DNA of 36,277 nucleotides from NCBI GenBank assembly GCA_018971625.1, contig JAGXAJ010000045.1:1-36277 (forward strand). Direction: 5' to 3'. Below, piece after piece: positions 22,949 through 31,074 of the stretch. The notes beneath the pieces were generated by a model. That model did no database searches, was not told the origin of the DNA, and saw only the letters and a list, made by a program, of their open reading frames with translations. Origin of the DNA: Pseudomonadota bacterium (GTDB lineage Bacteria; Pseudomonadota; Alphaproteobacteria; Rhizobiales; Xanthobacteraceae). How positions within the stretch are numbered: position 1 is the first letter of the stretch; every line of letters begins with the position of its first letter. The translations under genes were made by a program, and so were the position numbers.

Positions 22949-23358
22949 GAATTTCCTCCGGGAATGCGCGGCCGAATCTCAACGCATACACAATAATTTG
23001 ACGCCATAAAGGGGACTGGCAAACCTCAAAGCAAGCGGTAAGATTCGGCGATTCCAAGAAGGTTCCACGAAAATTCGGCCGGAATGGCTTAATTTGCAGA
23101 CCGAAGAATTGTTCCGGCGCCTATCGCAAAAATTTTGCCGCCGGTTCAGCGCGCCAGTTTCATTTGGCGCGGTCTCCACGGATGCGTGCCCGTTCATCAA
23201 TTGGTAAGAATGTCGGTTTCGCAGAAAGCGAACATTCAAGATGCCAGCAGGTTTGGCCAAGCTGCGGTTTGTCGGATGCGGGCTGCCTTGCTGCAGGAAG
23301 CCCGTTGCATGGAACCCTGGACCCGTGATCGCTCGGCTTGCAGTTGCGAAGCCGAGTA
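22949..23358. other. Intergenic region between hybrid kinase start and MFS stop
   Basis: 410 bp without a convincing gene. It must contain the promoter of the two-kinase operon on the minus strand. It also holds a hairpin just after the MFS stop, listed separately. The short frames here show no family features. Confidence 0.6.
23332..23356 (-). terminator. Hairpin directly after the MFS transporter stop
   Basis: A perfect 8-bp stem (CTCGGCTT 23332-23339, AAGCCGAG 23349-23356) with a 9-base loop begins three bases after the MFS stop codon on the minus strand. There is no T-run, so it may protect the 3' end or act with Rho rather than as a classic intrinsic terminator. Confidence 0.4.
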
Positions 23359-24618
23359 TCAGGAATACATCACGCCCGCTGCGGAACCGGTCGGGTTTGA
23401 TCGAGCGCTTGGCCGGGAGCTTTCCTGCGGACGATCGGTGACAAGCGCGAGCAGGACAGTCAGCACCATGAAAATGGCGGAGGTACCGAACACCCAGTGC
23501 GGCATGTTCTGGTCCATGATCCAGCCGAACAGCAGCGGACTGATGATGCCGCCGATATTGAAACCAGTCGAGACGATGCCGAATGCGCGGCCGGCGGCGC
23601 CCGGAGGGGCAGCGTTGCGCACCAGCATATCCCGTGAAGGGGCGATCACACCGCCGAGGAAGCCTGCGAGCGCCATGGCGCCGGTCAGCGGCAGCGGCGG
23701 CAATGCGAATACGGCGATCGCCAGCACGAGTGCGGCGTTGATCGCAAAGCAGGCGGCTGCAACCTGCCCGTGACGCCGGGTGTGGTCAGCGAGGAATCCG
23801 CCTGCCAGCACGCCAGCAGCGCTGGCGCCGAGAAAGGCCGTCAACGCGATGTTGGCGGTGGAAAACGAAGTGCCGTAACCGCTCATCAGCGCAACTACGC
23901 CGAAATTGCCGATCCCGGCATTGGACAGGCTGAGCAGCGTGAAAAAGATCGTCAGCACGACAAGCGCTGGCGTAATGATGTTCTGCTTCGGCGCCCGTGC
24001 GCCATTGGTCGCGCGGTCCGCAGCGCTCGCGTCGGGAATGCCGATCACGACAAGCAGCAGCGCGACGGCAGGACCGACCGCGCCGGTCACGATCAGTGCG
24101 CCATCGCCGCCGATGCTCGTAACCAGCGCCGCGACGGTGGCCGGCGCAATCGCGCCGCCGACAAAGCCGGCAAAAGTATGGATCGAAAAAGCGCGGCCCA
24201 TCCGCGTTTCATCCATATGGGCTGAAAGGATCGCGTAATCGGCCGGATGATAGACGCTGTTGGCAAGTCCGAGCAGCACGGCGCTGGCGATCAGCCAGGG
24301 ATAGCTCAGATGCAGGCCGAGCATGATCAACGCAGAGCCGCCGAGCGTCAGGCCGATCAGCAGAATTTTGCGGGCGCCGATATGGTCGGCCAGATAGCCG
24401 ACCGGCGCCTGGGTCAGGCCGGACACCACCGCGAAGATGGTCAGCGCGAAGCCGAGATCGATGTAGCTGACGCCGAGTTGCTGTTTCAGAAAAGGGAACA
24501 GCATCGGCAGCACGAACATGTGGAAATGGCTGACCCAATGCGCCGTCGAGATCGCGGCGAGCGTACGCGGCGAATTGTCGGCTTTGTTTGGTTGTGGCGC
24601 GGCCAGAACATCGACCAT
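23359..24618 (-). CDS. MFS transporter
   Basis: A 419-residue transporter with about twelve hydrophobic segments and a central loop (ASAADRATNGARAPKQN). Motif A-like sequence appears as GYLADHIGARKILLIG after helix 2 and as GGFLADHTRRHGQ after helix 8, marking the two halves. It looks intact, unlike the MFS remnant at 14516. The substrate is not predictable. The ATG at 24618 has GGAGA about 13 bases upstream, slightly far. It is divergent from an ATP-grasp gene across about 190 bp; an export role for a product of that enzyme is possible but only positional inference. Confidence 0.88.
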   Translation of the reverse strand: MVDVLAAPQPNKADNSPRTLAAISTAHWVSHFHMFVLPMLFPFLKQQLGVSYIDLGFALTIFAVVSGLTQAPVGYLADHIGARKILLIGLTLGGSALIMLGLHLSYPWLIASAVLLGLANSVYHPADYAILSAHMDETRMGRAFSIHTFAGFVGGAIAPATVAALVTSIGGDGALIVTGAVGPAVALLLVVIGIPDASAADRATNGARAPKQNIITPALVVLTIFFTLLSLSNAGIGNFGVVALMSGYGTSFSTANIALTAFLGASAAGVLAGGFLADHTRRHGQVAAACFAINAALVLAIAVFALPPLPLTGAMALAGFLGGVIAPSRDMLVRNAAPPGAAGRAFGIVSTGFNIGGIISPLLFGWIMDQNMPHWVFGTSAIFMVLTVLLALVTDRPQESSRPSARSNPTGSAAGVMYS

Positions 24619-24811
24619 CTCGACTTGCTATCTCCATTAAATCCGCTTGTCAGGGCGTTCGCGGAAACTATCGCCGAGCGCGGTTATTTGTCCATGAATG
24701 CCGCTGCATGGCAGCCTCCGCAAACTGGGCCGATGGGAAAATCGCGCGGGGTCTGCCGGATGGATTGGCAAGGAGATCGAAGATAACAAGACGGGACTAC
24801 CCGATGTGGGA

Positions 24812-26089
24812 ATGATGTCGGCCATGGCGAAGACCGCCCATACGCCCAACTCGCTTCGGGTGCTGGTTTCCGAGGGAAACAGCACGTCGGCGCGGGAGGC
24901 GATCACCATCCTCGGGCTGTCGGGGCACCGCGTCGAGCTCTGCGATCCCAGCCCGTATTGCGTCGCCAGTTTCTCGCGGTTTGTCGGGAAATTTCATCGC
25001 TGCCCGCCGCTACGCGATGATCCTGCCGGATATCTCGCCTTCATCGAAAAATTGCTTGCCGGGCATTTCGACGTGCTGCTGCCGATTCATGAACAGGGCT
25101 TTCTGTTCGCCCGATCAAGCGAGCGCCTGTCCGGCCGCGTTGGGCTCGCGCTGCCAGGTTTCGAAAGCTACCGCATGGTGCACAGCAAGGCTGGCTTCAG
25201 CCGATTGCTGGAGCGGCTGGGGTTGCCGCAGCCGCCGACCCAAATCGTCAACTCGGAAAATGAGCTTCGCGCCGCCGTGCGATTTCCCGCTGTAGTTAAG
25301 ACAGCGGTGGGCACCGCCAGCCGTGGCGTCTGGTTCGCGCATGATGCCCGCGATCTCGAAAGCGTTGTGCAAAATATCGGCGCGATGGGCCTGAGCACAA
25401 ACGGCGTGTTCGCCGATCAGGTGCTGGTGCAGGATCTTGTCACAGGTCCGATCGGGAAAGCGCAGGCCGTGTTTTGTCATGGCCAATTGCTCGGCTTTCA
25501 CGGCTATCAGCGGATCGCCGCTGGCGTCGGGGGCGGCGAGGCGATCAAGCAAAGCGCTGTTTGTTCCGACGTGCGCAAGCAGGTCGCTGCGATCGGCGCG
25601 CACCTTGGCTGGCATGGCGCGTTGTCGGTCGACTATGTGCTGTCCGATCATGCGAGGCCGTTATTGATCGATTGCAATCCGCGCCTGGTCGAACCGATGA
25701 GCGCGTATCTCGCCGGCATCGACCTGGTTGGACTACTGCTCGCCGTCTCGTTGGGGCAAACGCCAACACCTTTACCGCAGGGCCGCGACGGCGTACGGAC
25801 GCATCTTGCGATGCAGGCATTGCTTGGATGCGCATCACGCGGTGGCAACCGGTGCGACCTCTTGCGGGAGGGCTGGCAACTCGCCACCGGCGGCGGAGCC
25901 TATGCCGGCAGCACCGAGGAGTTGACATCGTTGCGGCAGGACTGGCTCGGCATCGTGCCACTTGCGATGCTCGCGATCGGCTTGCTGGCCACGCCGAAGC
26001 TCGCAGCCACGCTGCCGAAGACAGGCTGGGGTGCGCATCTGCTCGATCTCAAGAGCATTCGAGCCATCGAGCGCGAGGATTTTGGTTAA
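24812..26089 (+). CDS. ATP-grasp family protein
   Basis: About 425 residues. The N-terminus (SLRVLVSEGNSTSAREA) is a pre-ATP-grasp Rossmann-like domain. The ATP-grasp core follows, with a phosphate-binding lysine in AVVKTAVGTASRGVWF, DQVLVQDLVTGPIGKAQAVF, and the metal-binding segment LLIDCNPRLVEPM. ATP-grasp ligases activate a carboxylate as acyl-phosphate and join it to an amine or thiol; this one has no further partner from which to guess substrates. A C-terminal extension of about 100 residues after LVGLLLAVSLGQ includes a hydrophobic stretch (GIVPLAMLAIGLLATPKLAA). The start is uncertain: ATG at 24812, 24815 or 24824 are all possible, and none has an ideally spaced ribosome-binding site. 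The longer frame from 24698 is not supported. Confidence 0.8.
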   Translation: MMSAMAKTAHTPNSLRVLVSEGNSTSAREAITILGLSGHRVELCDPSPYCVASFSRFVGKFHRCPPLRDDPAGYLAFIEKLLAGHFDVLLPIHEQGFLFARSSERLSGRVGLALPGFESYRMVHSKAGFSRLLERLGLPQPPTQIVNSENELRAAVRFPAVVKTAVGTASRGVWFAHDARDLESVVQNIGAMGLSTNGVFADQVLVQDLVTGPIGKAQAVFCHGQLLGFHGYQRIAAGVGGGEAIKQSAVCSDVRKQVAAIGAHLGWHGALSVDYVLSDHARPLLIDCNPRLVEPMSAYLAGIDLVGLLLAVSLGQTPTPLPQGRDGVRTHLAMQALLGCASRGGNRCDLLREGWQLATGGGAYAGSTEELTSLRQDWLGIVPLAMLAIGLLATPKLAATLPKTGWGAHLLDLKSIRAIEREDFG

Positions 26090-26117
26090 GCCTCTTGGAA
26101 ACCATCGAGACGCGAGG

Positions 26118-26135
26118 TCGTGCTGCTCGGCACGA
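26118..26135 (+). terminator. Weak hairpin after the ATP-grasp gene
   Basis: TCGTGC and GCACGA pair around TGCTCG, followed by GCTCTGCTTTTCTC. The 6-bp stem and interrupted T-run make this a weak intrinsic terminator candidate 29 bp after the stop. The remaining sequence up to 26250 shows nothing else. Confidence 0.3.
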
Positions 26136-26250
26136 GCTCTGCTTTTCTCAAGCTCACGTCAGGAGTGCGGCAACGCCGTGCGTCCCGGACCATGGAAACC
26201 GGTAACAAGCATTCGGAACGGCTGGTCGGCGGTGCCGCTGTGGTCGTGCT

Positions 26251-26550
26251 TCAGCGATCGAATGATCGAGTGGCCTGCGCCGGCGTCGCGTCAGTTCGAT
26301 GCCGGCCGCGTTGCCGCCCGGCGAGCCATTCCGATAGCGCTGGGGCCTTTTCTTGCAGTTTCTTTGCCTTGGCTGGCGGCTTCCCGGGCGTGGCGATCGG
26401 CTGCGGCGCGGCGGCGTCGCGCGCGAGGCGCAAGGCTTTCAGCCGCGCCATGTTGTCGAGCACCGCCTTGGTGGAGACGTCGCGATCGAGCATTGTCGTC
26501 CTGGCTTTGTTGAAACGCGTTTCGGCGCGGTCGCGATCCGATTTTGTCAT
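26251..26550 (-). CDS. Small conserved hypothetical protein (Bradyrhizobiaceae type)
   Basis: A 99-residue charged protein beginning MTKSDRDRAETRFNKARTTM. The first 65 residues are predicted helical, rich in Arg, Lys, Ala and Asp with few aromatics; the tail contains GKPPAKAKKLQEKAP. I recall similar short proteins annotated as hypothetical in Bradyrhizobium, sharing the start MTKSDR and the LKALRLA stretch, but no function. GGGAGAG lies five bases before the ATG. It follows the dioxygenase-rhodanese gene by 56 bp on the same strand. Confidence 0.65.
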   Translation of the reverse strand: MTKSDRDRAETRFNKARTTMLDRDVSTKAVLDNMARLKALRLARDAAAPQPIATPGKPPAKAKKLQEKAPALSEWLAGRQRGRHRTDATPAQATRSFDR

Positions 26551-26606
26551 TGGCTCTCCCTCTTCTTTTTCCTCTGGTTTTTTATTCTGGCCTTCTCCGC
26601 CGGCCT

Positions 26607-27662
26607 TTAGCGCCCGGCGGTCTCACCTGGCAGTACCGGGCCGCCGGCTTTTTTCCAGGCGTCGATACCGCCGGCGATATGGGCGGTGTTGGTGAGGCCC
26701 GCTTCCCTAGCGGCGGCAACCGCCATCGCCGAGCGCTCGCCGAATGCACAAAAGAACACGATGCGGCGGCCGGTCGCGGCGGCCACTTCGCGCAACATAC
26801 CGCCCGGACGCAGGCTTTCATCGATGCCTGGATAGGGCGCGTGCAACGCGCCCGACAGCGTACCATGCCGCTCGCGTTCGCTGTTCTCGCGAAGATCGAC
26901 CAGCAGCACCTCGGGCCTGCCGAGACTTTCGATCGCGGCGCGCGCCGACAGCGCGAGCCCCTGCTTTTCCAGTTCTTCCTGATGCAGGCCGACATGCATG
27001 TTGGCGGGTACCACCACATCCATCAATTTCGGATTCGGCAGGTTGAGATTGTTCATCAGCTCGACATATTCGTCGACCGAGCGCACCTGCAGCCGCGGAT
27101 TGTAGCGCTTCTCCTCGCCGATGGTGGAGACGGTATCGCCCTTGTAGTCGTGGGCAGGAAACACCATGGTTTCGTCAGGCAGTTTCAATAGCCTATTGAA
27201 AATTGAATCATATTGCGCCCGCGCGCTGCCGTTCTGGAAATCGGTGCGGCCGGTACCGCGGATCAATAACGTATCGCCGGTGAAGACGCGATCGCCCATC
27301 AGGTAACTGTAGGAATCGTCGGTGTGGCCGGGCGTGTACATCGCATCGAGGGAAAGACCTTCGATCGTCATTTTGTCGCCGTCGGCGACGCGCATCGCCA
27401 CCACGTCGGCCTTGCTCTGCTCGCCCATGATGGTGACGCAATGGGTGCGATCTCGCAGTTTGCCAAGGCCAGTGACATGGTCGGCGTGCAGATGCGTATC
27501 GACGGCCTTGACCAGCCTGAGATCGAGTTCGCGCAGCAACTGACAGTAGCGCTCGACCTTCTCCAGCACGGGATCGAGGATCAGCGCCTCGCCGCCGTGC
27601 CGGCTGGCGAGCAGATAGCTGTAGGTCCCGGACACATTGTCAAAAAGCTGACGAAAAATCAT
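26607..27662 (-). CDS. Persulfide dioxygenase (ETHE1-like)-rhodanese fusion
   Basis: A 351-residue fusion. Residues 1-240 are a metallo-beta-lactamase fold with THLHADH (His57, His59, Asp61, His62), PGHTDDS (His113), Asp130 and His171. The RGTGRTDFQ segment is the hallmark of ETHE1-type persulfide dioxygenases, which oxidise glutathione persulfide to sulfite with non-haem iron. Residues 245-345 are a rhodanese domain with active-site loop CAFGERS (Cys305), which moves sulfane sulfur. The fusion would couple persulfide supply and oxidation in the cytoplasm. It closes the same-strand run that begins with soxX, which supports a sulfur role; 86 bp separate it from the frameshifted GlcG/HbpS gene. 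Confidence 0.9.
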   Translation of the reverse strand: MIFRQLFDNVSGTYSYLLASRHGGEALILDPVLEKVERYCQLLRELDLRLVKAVDTHLHADHVTGLGKLRDRTHCVTIMGEQSKADVVAMRVADGDKMTIEGLSLDAMYTPGHTDDSYSYLMGDRVFTGDTLLIRGTGRTDFQNGSARAQYDSIFNRLLKLPDETMVFPAHDYKGDTVSTIGEEKRYNPRLQVRSVDEYVELMNNLNLPNPKLMDVVVPANMHVGLHQEELEKQGLALSARAAIESLGRPEVLLVDLRENSERERHGTLSGALHAPYPGIDESLRPGGMLREVAAATGRRIVFFCAFGERSAMAVAAAREAGLTNTAHIAGGIDAWKKAGGPVLPGETAGR

Positions 27663-27748
27663 GGTTTTCGCCGGTTACCGCTTCCCGCTCGATAATAACT
27701 GATTTTCGTCGGCTTGGCAGCAGAGATTTTCTTCAGAGAAGCAAGTTC

Positions 27749-28251
27749 TTAGAAATCGATCCTATCCCGGATCGCGTCCAGCCCGGCCTTGGCGCAGGCC
27801 TCATCCTTGTCGCCGCCGGGCGCGCCGGCAACCCCAATGCCGCCCAGAACCGTACCGCCGGCCTTGATCACCAGCCCACCCCGAGCATGGCGACATGCGG
27901 CAGGAGTCCCAAGCCTGAATCCATTTTGCCCGACTTGATCGATTTTGCGAGGTCGCTGGTCGCGGCGTGGAAGCCCAGCGCGGTATAGGCTTTGCGGGTC
28001 GCGGCGTCGGCGGCGGGCAGTCCGGCATAACGGTCCCGCAGCATTACCTGCGGTTGACCGAAACGGTCCACCACGGCGACCGCAATCTGGAATCCGTCGG
28101 TGCGGCATTGTTTCAGAGCGGCTTGCGCCGCCTGAAGCGCCACTTCCGGCGACAGCGATTTGTAGGTCACGGTCGCGCTTTCGTCGGCGATTGCCGCGGA
28201 CGTGCCAAGCGCCAGCACGACCGCGGTGATGGAAGCGGAGCGCATCGTCAC
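27749..28251 (-). pseudogene. GlcG/HbpS-family protein, frameshifted
   Basis: The N-terminal frame (start GTG 28251 or ATG 28245) has a signal peptide (MRSASITAVVLALGTSAAIA) and the family body QAALKQCRTDGFQIAVAVVD and LPHVAMLG, then reads GVGW and stops at 27868. The family's glycine-rich continuation is in the next frame: GGLVIKAGGTVLGGIGVAG, then the C-terminus DAIRDRIDF, stopping at 27749. The break is in a G-rich run near 27876-27883, consistent with one lost G. HbpS/GlcG proteins are haem- or corrinoid-binding helpers, and exported members are common near sox genes. It is a recent single-base lesion, a sequencing error, or a slippage site; all else looks intact. Confidence 0.8.
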
Positions 28252-28394
28252 AGCTTAGCATAGCTCCAGCCCTGTTGCTGCAATTCGTTCAGATGCATCA
28301 CGCCGGAGGGAACGACGGCATCGGACACGATTTCGATCGGATGGCCTTCGGCCTTTTCCATGTTCTGCATGGTGTTGTGGCAAGCATAGCGAGC
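28248..28394 (-). pseudogene. C-terminal remnant of a DsrE-like gene
   Basis: The frame ending at the TGA at 28248 encodes YACHNTMQNMEKAEG, then EIVSDAVVPSGVMHLNEL and a final GWSYAKL. This matches the last third of exported DsrE-like proteins (cysteine in ACxNTM, then VxPSGVxxL and a GWxY end). Everything upstream is missing; the homology runs straight into a dispersed repeat. The stop is three bases before the ATG of the GlcG/HbpS gene, a remnant of the original operon coupling. Confidence 0.7.
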
Positions 28395-28470
28395 GAACGC
28401 GAAGCAATCCGGTGCTCCACGTGCGGCCCTGGATGGCTTCGTCGCTCACGCTCCTCGCAATGACGGTCAT
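28386..28470. repeat. REP-like dispersed palindrome
   Basis: Two imperfectly inverted arms, GCGAGCGAACGCGAAGCAAT at the left and GGCTTCGTCGCTCACGCTCC at the right (then TCGCAATGACGGTCAT), flank a 20-base centre. The right arm read on the minus strand, ATTGCGAGGAGCGTGAGCGA, is a form I recognise as a very common REP-like sequence in Bradyrhizobium and other rhizobia. It starts at the end of the intact DsrE gene and ends in the truncated one. Confidence 0.75.
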
Positions 28471-28473
28471 AAC

Positions 28474-28947
28474 TTAAGGCCTGACCAGAGTATATCCGTT
28501 TTCGGTGAGCGACAGTATCTGTCCGACCCCGACGTGAACCGGCGTCGCGGCAGGAATATATTGCGGCCGCTTGCCGGTGTCGCGCTCGATCGTGTCGACG
28601 GTGTTGAGGCAGATGTCGAACGTCACGCCCTGCGCCACCAGGCTTTCGATCAGCTTGCGATTGGGATTGTCGGGATAGAGCAACTCGATGCCCGGTCCGA
28701 ACGCCACCACCTCGATCGCGACTTTGTCGGGATCGTAAAGTTTCAGCAGATTATAGGCGACGCTGATAACGAGACCCTGCTTTTTCGAATCGTTGTCCGA
28801 AAGCTGTAGCACCAGCCGATGCTCGGCGAACGGCTTGTCCGGTAACGGCGCAGGCTCGGCGGCGCGCGCAGCGGGCGCGGCGATCGTCAACATCATCGCT
28901 GTCGCAGTGCGAAAGATCGATCGTCGGTTGATCCGCAAATGCTTCAT
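28474..28947 (-). CDS. Exported DsrE-like protein in the sox cluster
   Basis: A 157-residue protein. The ATG at 28947 follows CAGGG closely and gives MKHLRINRRSIFRTATAMML, a signal peptide with a Tat-like NRRSIF, ending in APAARAAEP. The mature part follows the DsrE fold: HRLVLQLSDND, VAYNLLKLYDPDKVAIEVVA, then VAQGVTFDICLNTVD with one conserved cysteine and VHVGVGQILSLTENGYTLVRP at the end. DsrE proteins carry sulfur on a cysteine; exported relatives near sox genes are probably periplasmic sulfur-handling proteins, though direct function is unproven. The longer frame from 29109 overlaps soxB and is rejected. Its ATG lies 14 bp after the soxB stop. Confidence 0.8.
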   Translation of the reverse strand: MKHLRINRRSIFRTATAMMLTIAAPAARAAEPAPLPDKPFAEHRLVLQLSDNDSKKQGLVISVAYNLLKLYDPDKVAIEVVAFGPGIELLYPDNPNRKLIESLVAQGVTFDICLNTVDTIERDTGKRPQYIPAATPVHVGVGQILSLTENGYTLVRP

Positions 28948-28961
28948 CCCTGGCAAAACTC

Positions 28962-30710
28962 TTATCCCTGGTTGCTCAGGCCTGGATTGTCGTCGACGCC
29001 CCTCAGGGTGACGTCCGTGTCGTGCCCGTCCGCCCGCTTGCCCGAACGCAAATGCCTTGCGACGACGTCCCACACCGGCGTGCCCTTTTGCTGGTTGACG
29101 GAGGCCCATCCCGCCACCTTGTAGCTCTTGCCGGCCTCGATGGTGCGGCCATTGTCAAGCTTGAGAGCGGAAATGCGCTTGCCCGCGCCCTCGTTGGGCG
29201 AGCAGGTATAGGACATGCCGCCGACACGGACCATGTCGCCACCCTGCTGGTAATAGGGATCAGCGTTGAACAGGTTGTCGCAGACGTCTTCGAGGATGTC
29301 CTTGATCTGGATGCCGGTCATGCTCTGCACGTAGGTCTCCGGATAGGTGATCGCGGTCTCGGCCAACACGTCCTGCATCGTCACCGGCTGACCTGGCATC
29401 ATACTGGTGCCCCAGCGAAAACCCGGCGAGAGTGCGATCTCGACGTCGAGTTCGCCACGCAGGGCATTGCAGATCAGTCGATCCATGGTGCCACTGAAAT
29501 TGCCGCGGCGGTAGAGCAGGCGGTCGGCGGTGGCGATCTTCTCGGCGTCGGGGGTCGCAAACGGCTCGCGCGACTTGTCGATCAGCGCCTGCATCGCCGG
29601 ATCCGGCTTCAGCAATTCGGAAAACACCGGCAACAGCCGGTAGCGCACGTCGCTGACTTTGCCCTTGGCGAGATTGAGGTCGAGCACGCCGAGAAATTTT
29701 CCGTTCGAGCCGGCATTGGTGACCAGCGTGACGCCACCCGGATTGTTGACCGTGATCGGTTGCGGAATCGCGTCATGGGTGTGGCCGCCGAGGATGACGT
29801 CGATGCCGCTGACCTTGCTGGCTAGCTTCAGATCGACGTCCATGCCGTTATGCGACAGCAACACCACGGCATCGACCTTGTCGTTGTTGCGCAGGCCGTC
29901 GACAAGCTTCTGCAATTCGTCGTCGCGGATTCCGAACGTCCAGTCCGGCGTGAATCGCTTGGGATGCGCGATCGGTACATAGGGAAAGGCCTGCCCGATC
30001 ACCGCGACGCGATGGCCGCCGATCTCCTTGACGAGCGACGGCTTGAATACCCGGCCCGAGGCGGGATCGAACGCCTTGGCGTCGTTGAAGGCGGCCTCTG
30101 CGGTCAGGAACACGTTCTGCGCCAGGAATTCGCCCTTGAAGCGCTCCAGATTCTTGCGCAACGCTGCTTCGCCATAGGTGAATTCCCAGTGGCCGGTCAT
30201 TGCCTCGATGCCGAGCAGGTTGGCGGCGTCCACCATGTCGGCGCCCTGGGTGGCGTTGGCCTGTCCGGTGCCTTGCCACAAATCGCCGCCGTCAAGCAGC
30301 AGCGCGCGTCCCGATCCGGCGTCGCCGCGCAGCCGGTCGATCAGCGTTTTCAGATGCGCGAAGCCGCCAAGCTTGCCAAAGCGGGCGGCGCTCTTTTCGA
30401 AATCGAGGCAGGTGAACGCATAGGCGTCGGCGCTGTCAGCCCTGATGCCGAACCGATCGAGAAAGGCGCGTCCGACCAGATGCGGCGGCTTGCCCTGCAT
30501 CGCGCCGATCCCCAGATTGACGCTCGGCTCGCGAAAATAGACCGGCTGCAACTGCGCGTGGGTATCGGTCATGTGCAGGATGCGCACATTGCCGAAGCGT
30601 TCGAGATCGTAAACGCGGGCGTTGTCGGCGGCCCGCGCCGCGCGCGACAATCCGCCCGACAGCGTAACGGCGCCTGCGAATTTGAGAAAATCCCGGCGAC
30701 GGATGGTCAT
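28962..30710 (-). CDS. soxB: SoxB, thiosulfohydrolase of the Sox pathway
   Basis: A 582-residue periplasmic enzyme that hydrolyses the terminal sulfone from cysteine S-thiosulfonate on SoxY, releasing sulfate. A Tat signal lies at the N-terminus (RRRDFLKFAGA). The dinuclear-metal phosphoesterase motifs are present: HMTDTHAQLQP, LLDGGDLWQGTG, GHWEFTYG, LLSHNGMDVD and GGHTHD, followed by the 5'-nucleotidase-type C-terminal domain. The ATG at 30710 has GGAGA eight bases upstream; the 693-residue frame reaching 31043 reads through the soxK gene in the wrong frame. It lies 31 bp after soxK. Confidence 0.97.
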   Translation of the reverse strand: MTIRRRDFLKFAGAVTLSGGLSRAARAADNARVYDLERFGNVRILHMTDTHAQLQPVYFREPSVNLGIGAMQGKPPHLVGRAFLDRFGIRADSADAYAFTCLDFEKSAARFGKLGGFAHLKTLIDRLRGDAGSGRALLLDGGDLWQGTGQANATQGADMVDAANLLGIEAMTGHWEFTYGEAALRKNLERFKGEFLAQNVFLTAEAAFNDAKAFDPASGRVFKPSLVKEIGGHRVAVIGQAFPYVPIAHPKRFTPDWTFGIRDDELQKLVDGLRNNDKVDAVVLLSHNGMDVDLKLASKVSGIDVILGGHTHDAIPQPITVNNPGGVTLVTNAGSNGKFLGVLDLNLAKGKVSDVRYRLLPVFSELLKPDPAMQALIDKSREPFATPDAEKIATADRLLYRRGNFSGTMDRLICNALRGELDVEIALSPGFRWGTSMMPGQPVTMQDVLAETAITYPETYVQSMTGIQIKDILEDVCDNLFNADPYYQQGGDMVRVGGMSYTCSPNEGAGKRISALKLDNGRTIEAGKSYKVAGWASVNQQKGTPVWDVVARHLRSGKRADGHDTDVTLRGVDDNPGLSNQG

Positions 30711-30741
30711 GCGATTCTCCGCGCCTGTTCGGATAAGGACT

Positions 30742-31074
30742 TTAGCGAATGACCTCGGCTTTCCAGGCATCTTTCTCTTGGGTGGCTTGAAACACGGACG
30801 CCTTGGCCAACGCTTCGGCCTCCTTTGCCTCAGCCACCGCGGCATCGAAATTGCCGGCCTCTGCAGCCTTCTTTGCGTTGGCAAGCGCGGCCGCGGTCGT
30901 GGTCCACTGGTCGCGCAGGGCGCCGGCCTGCTTGTTGGCGGCCTCGGCCTCGGCATAGGCCGCATTGAAATCGGCCTCCGACGCGGCAGCCAGCAGCGAG
31001 GTTGAGGTCGCGCCCAGCAGCACCAAGGCCACTGCGAGTGCAAATATCGGCATCCTGCGTGGGATCATTTTCAT
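30742..31074 (-). CDS. soxK: SoxK-like SoxXA-binding protein
   Basis: A 110-residue exported protein. The signal peptide (PIFALAVALVLLGATSTSLL, ending AAA) is followed by an Ala-rich helical mature part of about 80 residues with Asp, Glu and Lys, predicted to form an antiparallel helical hairpin (FNAAYAEAEAANKQAGALRD, ANAKKAAEAGNFDAAVAEAK). SoxK/SAXB proteins of this size bind SoxXA and stabilise or stimulate it. The position between soxA and soxB and the ATGA overlap with soxA (31071-31074) support the call; the low-complexity sequence alone would not. Confidence 0.7.
   Translation of the reverse strand: MKMIPRRMPIFALAVALVLLGATSTSLLAAASEADFNAAYAEAEAANKQAGALRDQWTTTAAALANAKKAAEAGNFDAAVAEAKEAEALAKASVFQATQEKDAWKAEVIR

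Noticed and set aside
28962..31043. A 693-residue SoxB with a long N-terminal extension
   Set aside because: The extension is Arg/Pro-rich and lies over soxK in another frame; a Tat signal and ribosome-binding site mark the start at 30710.
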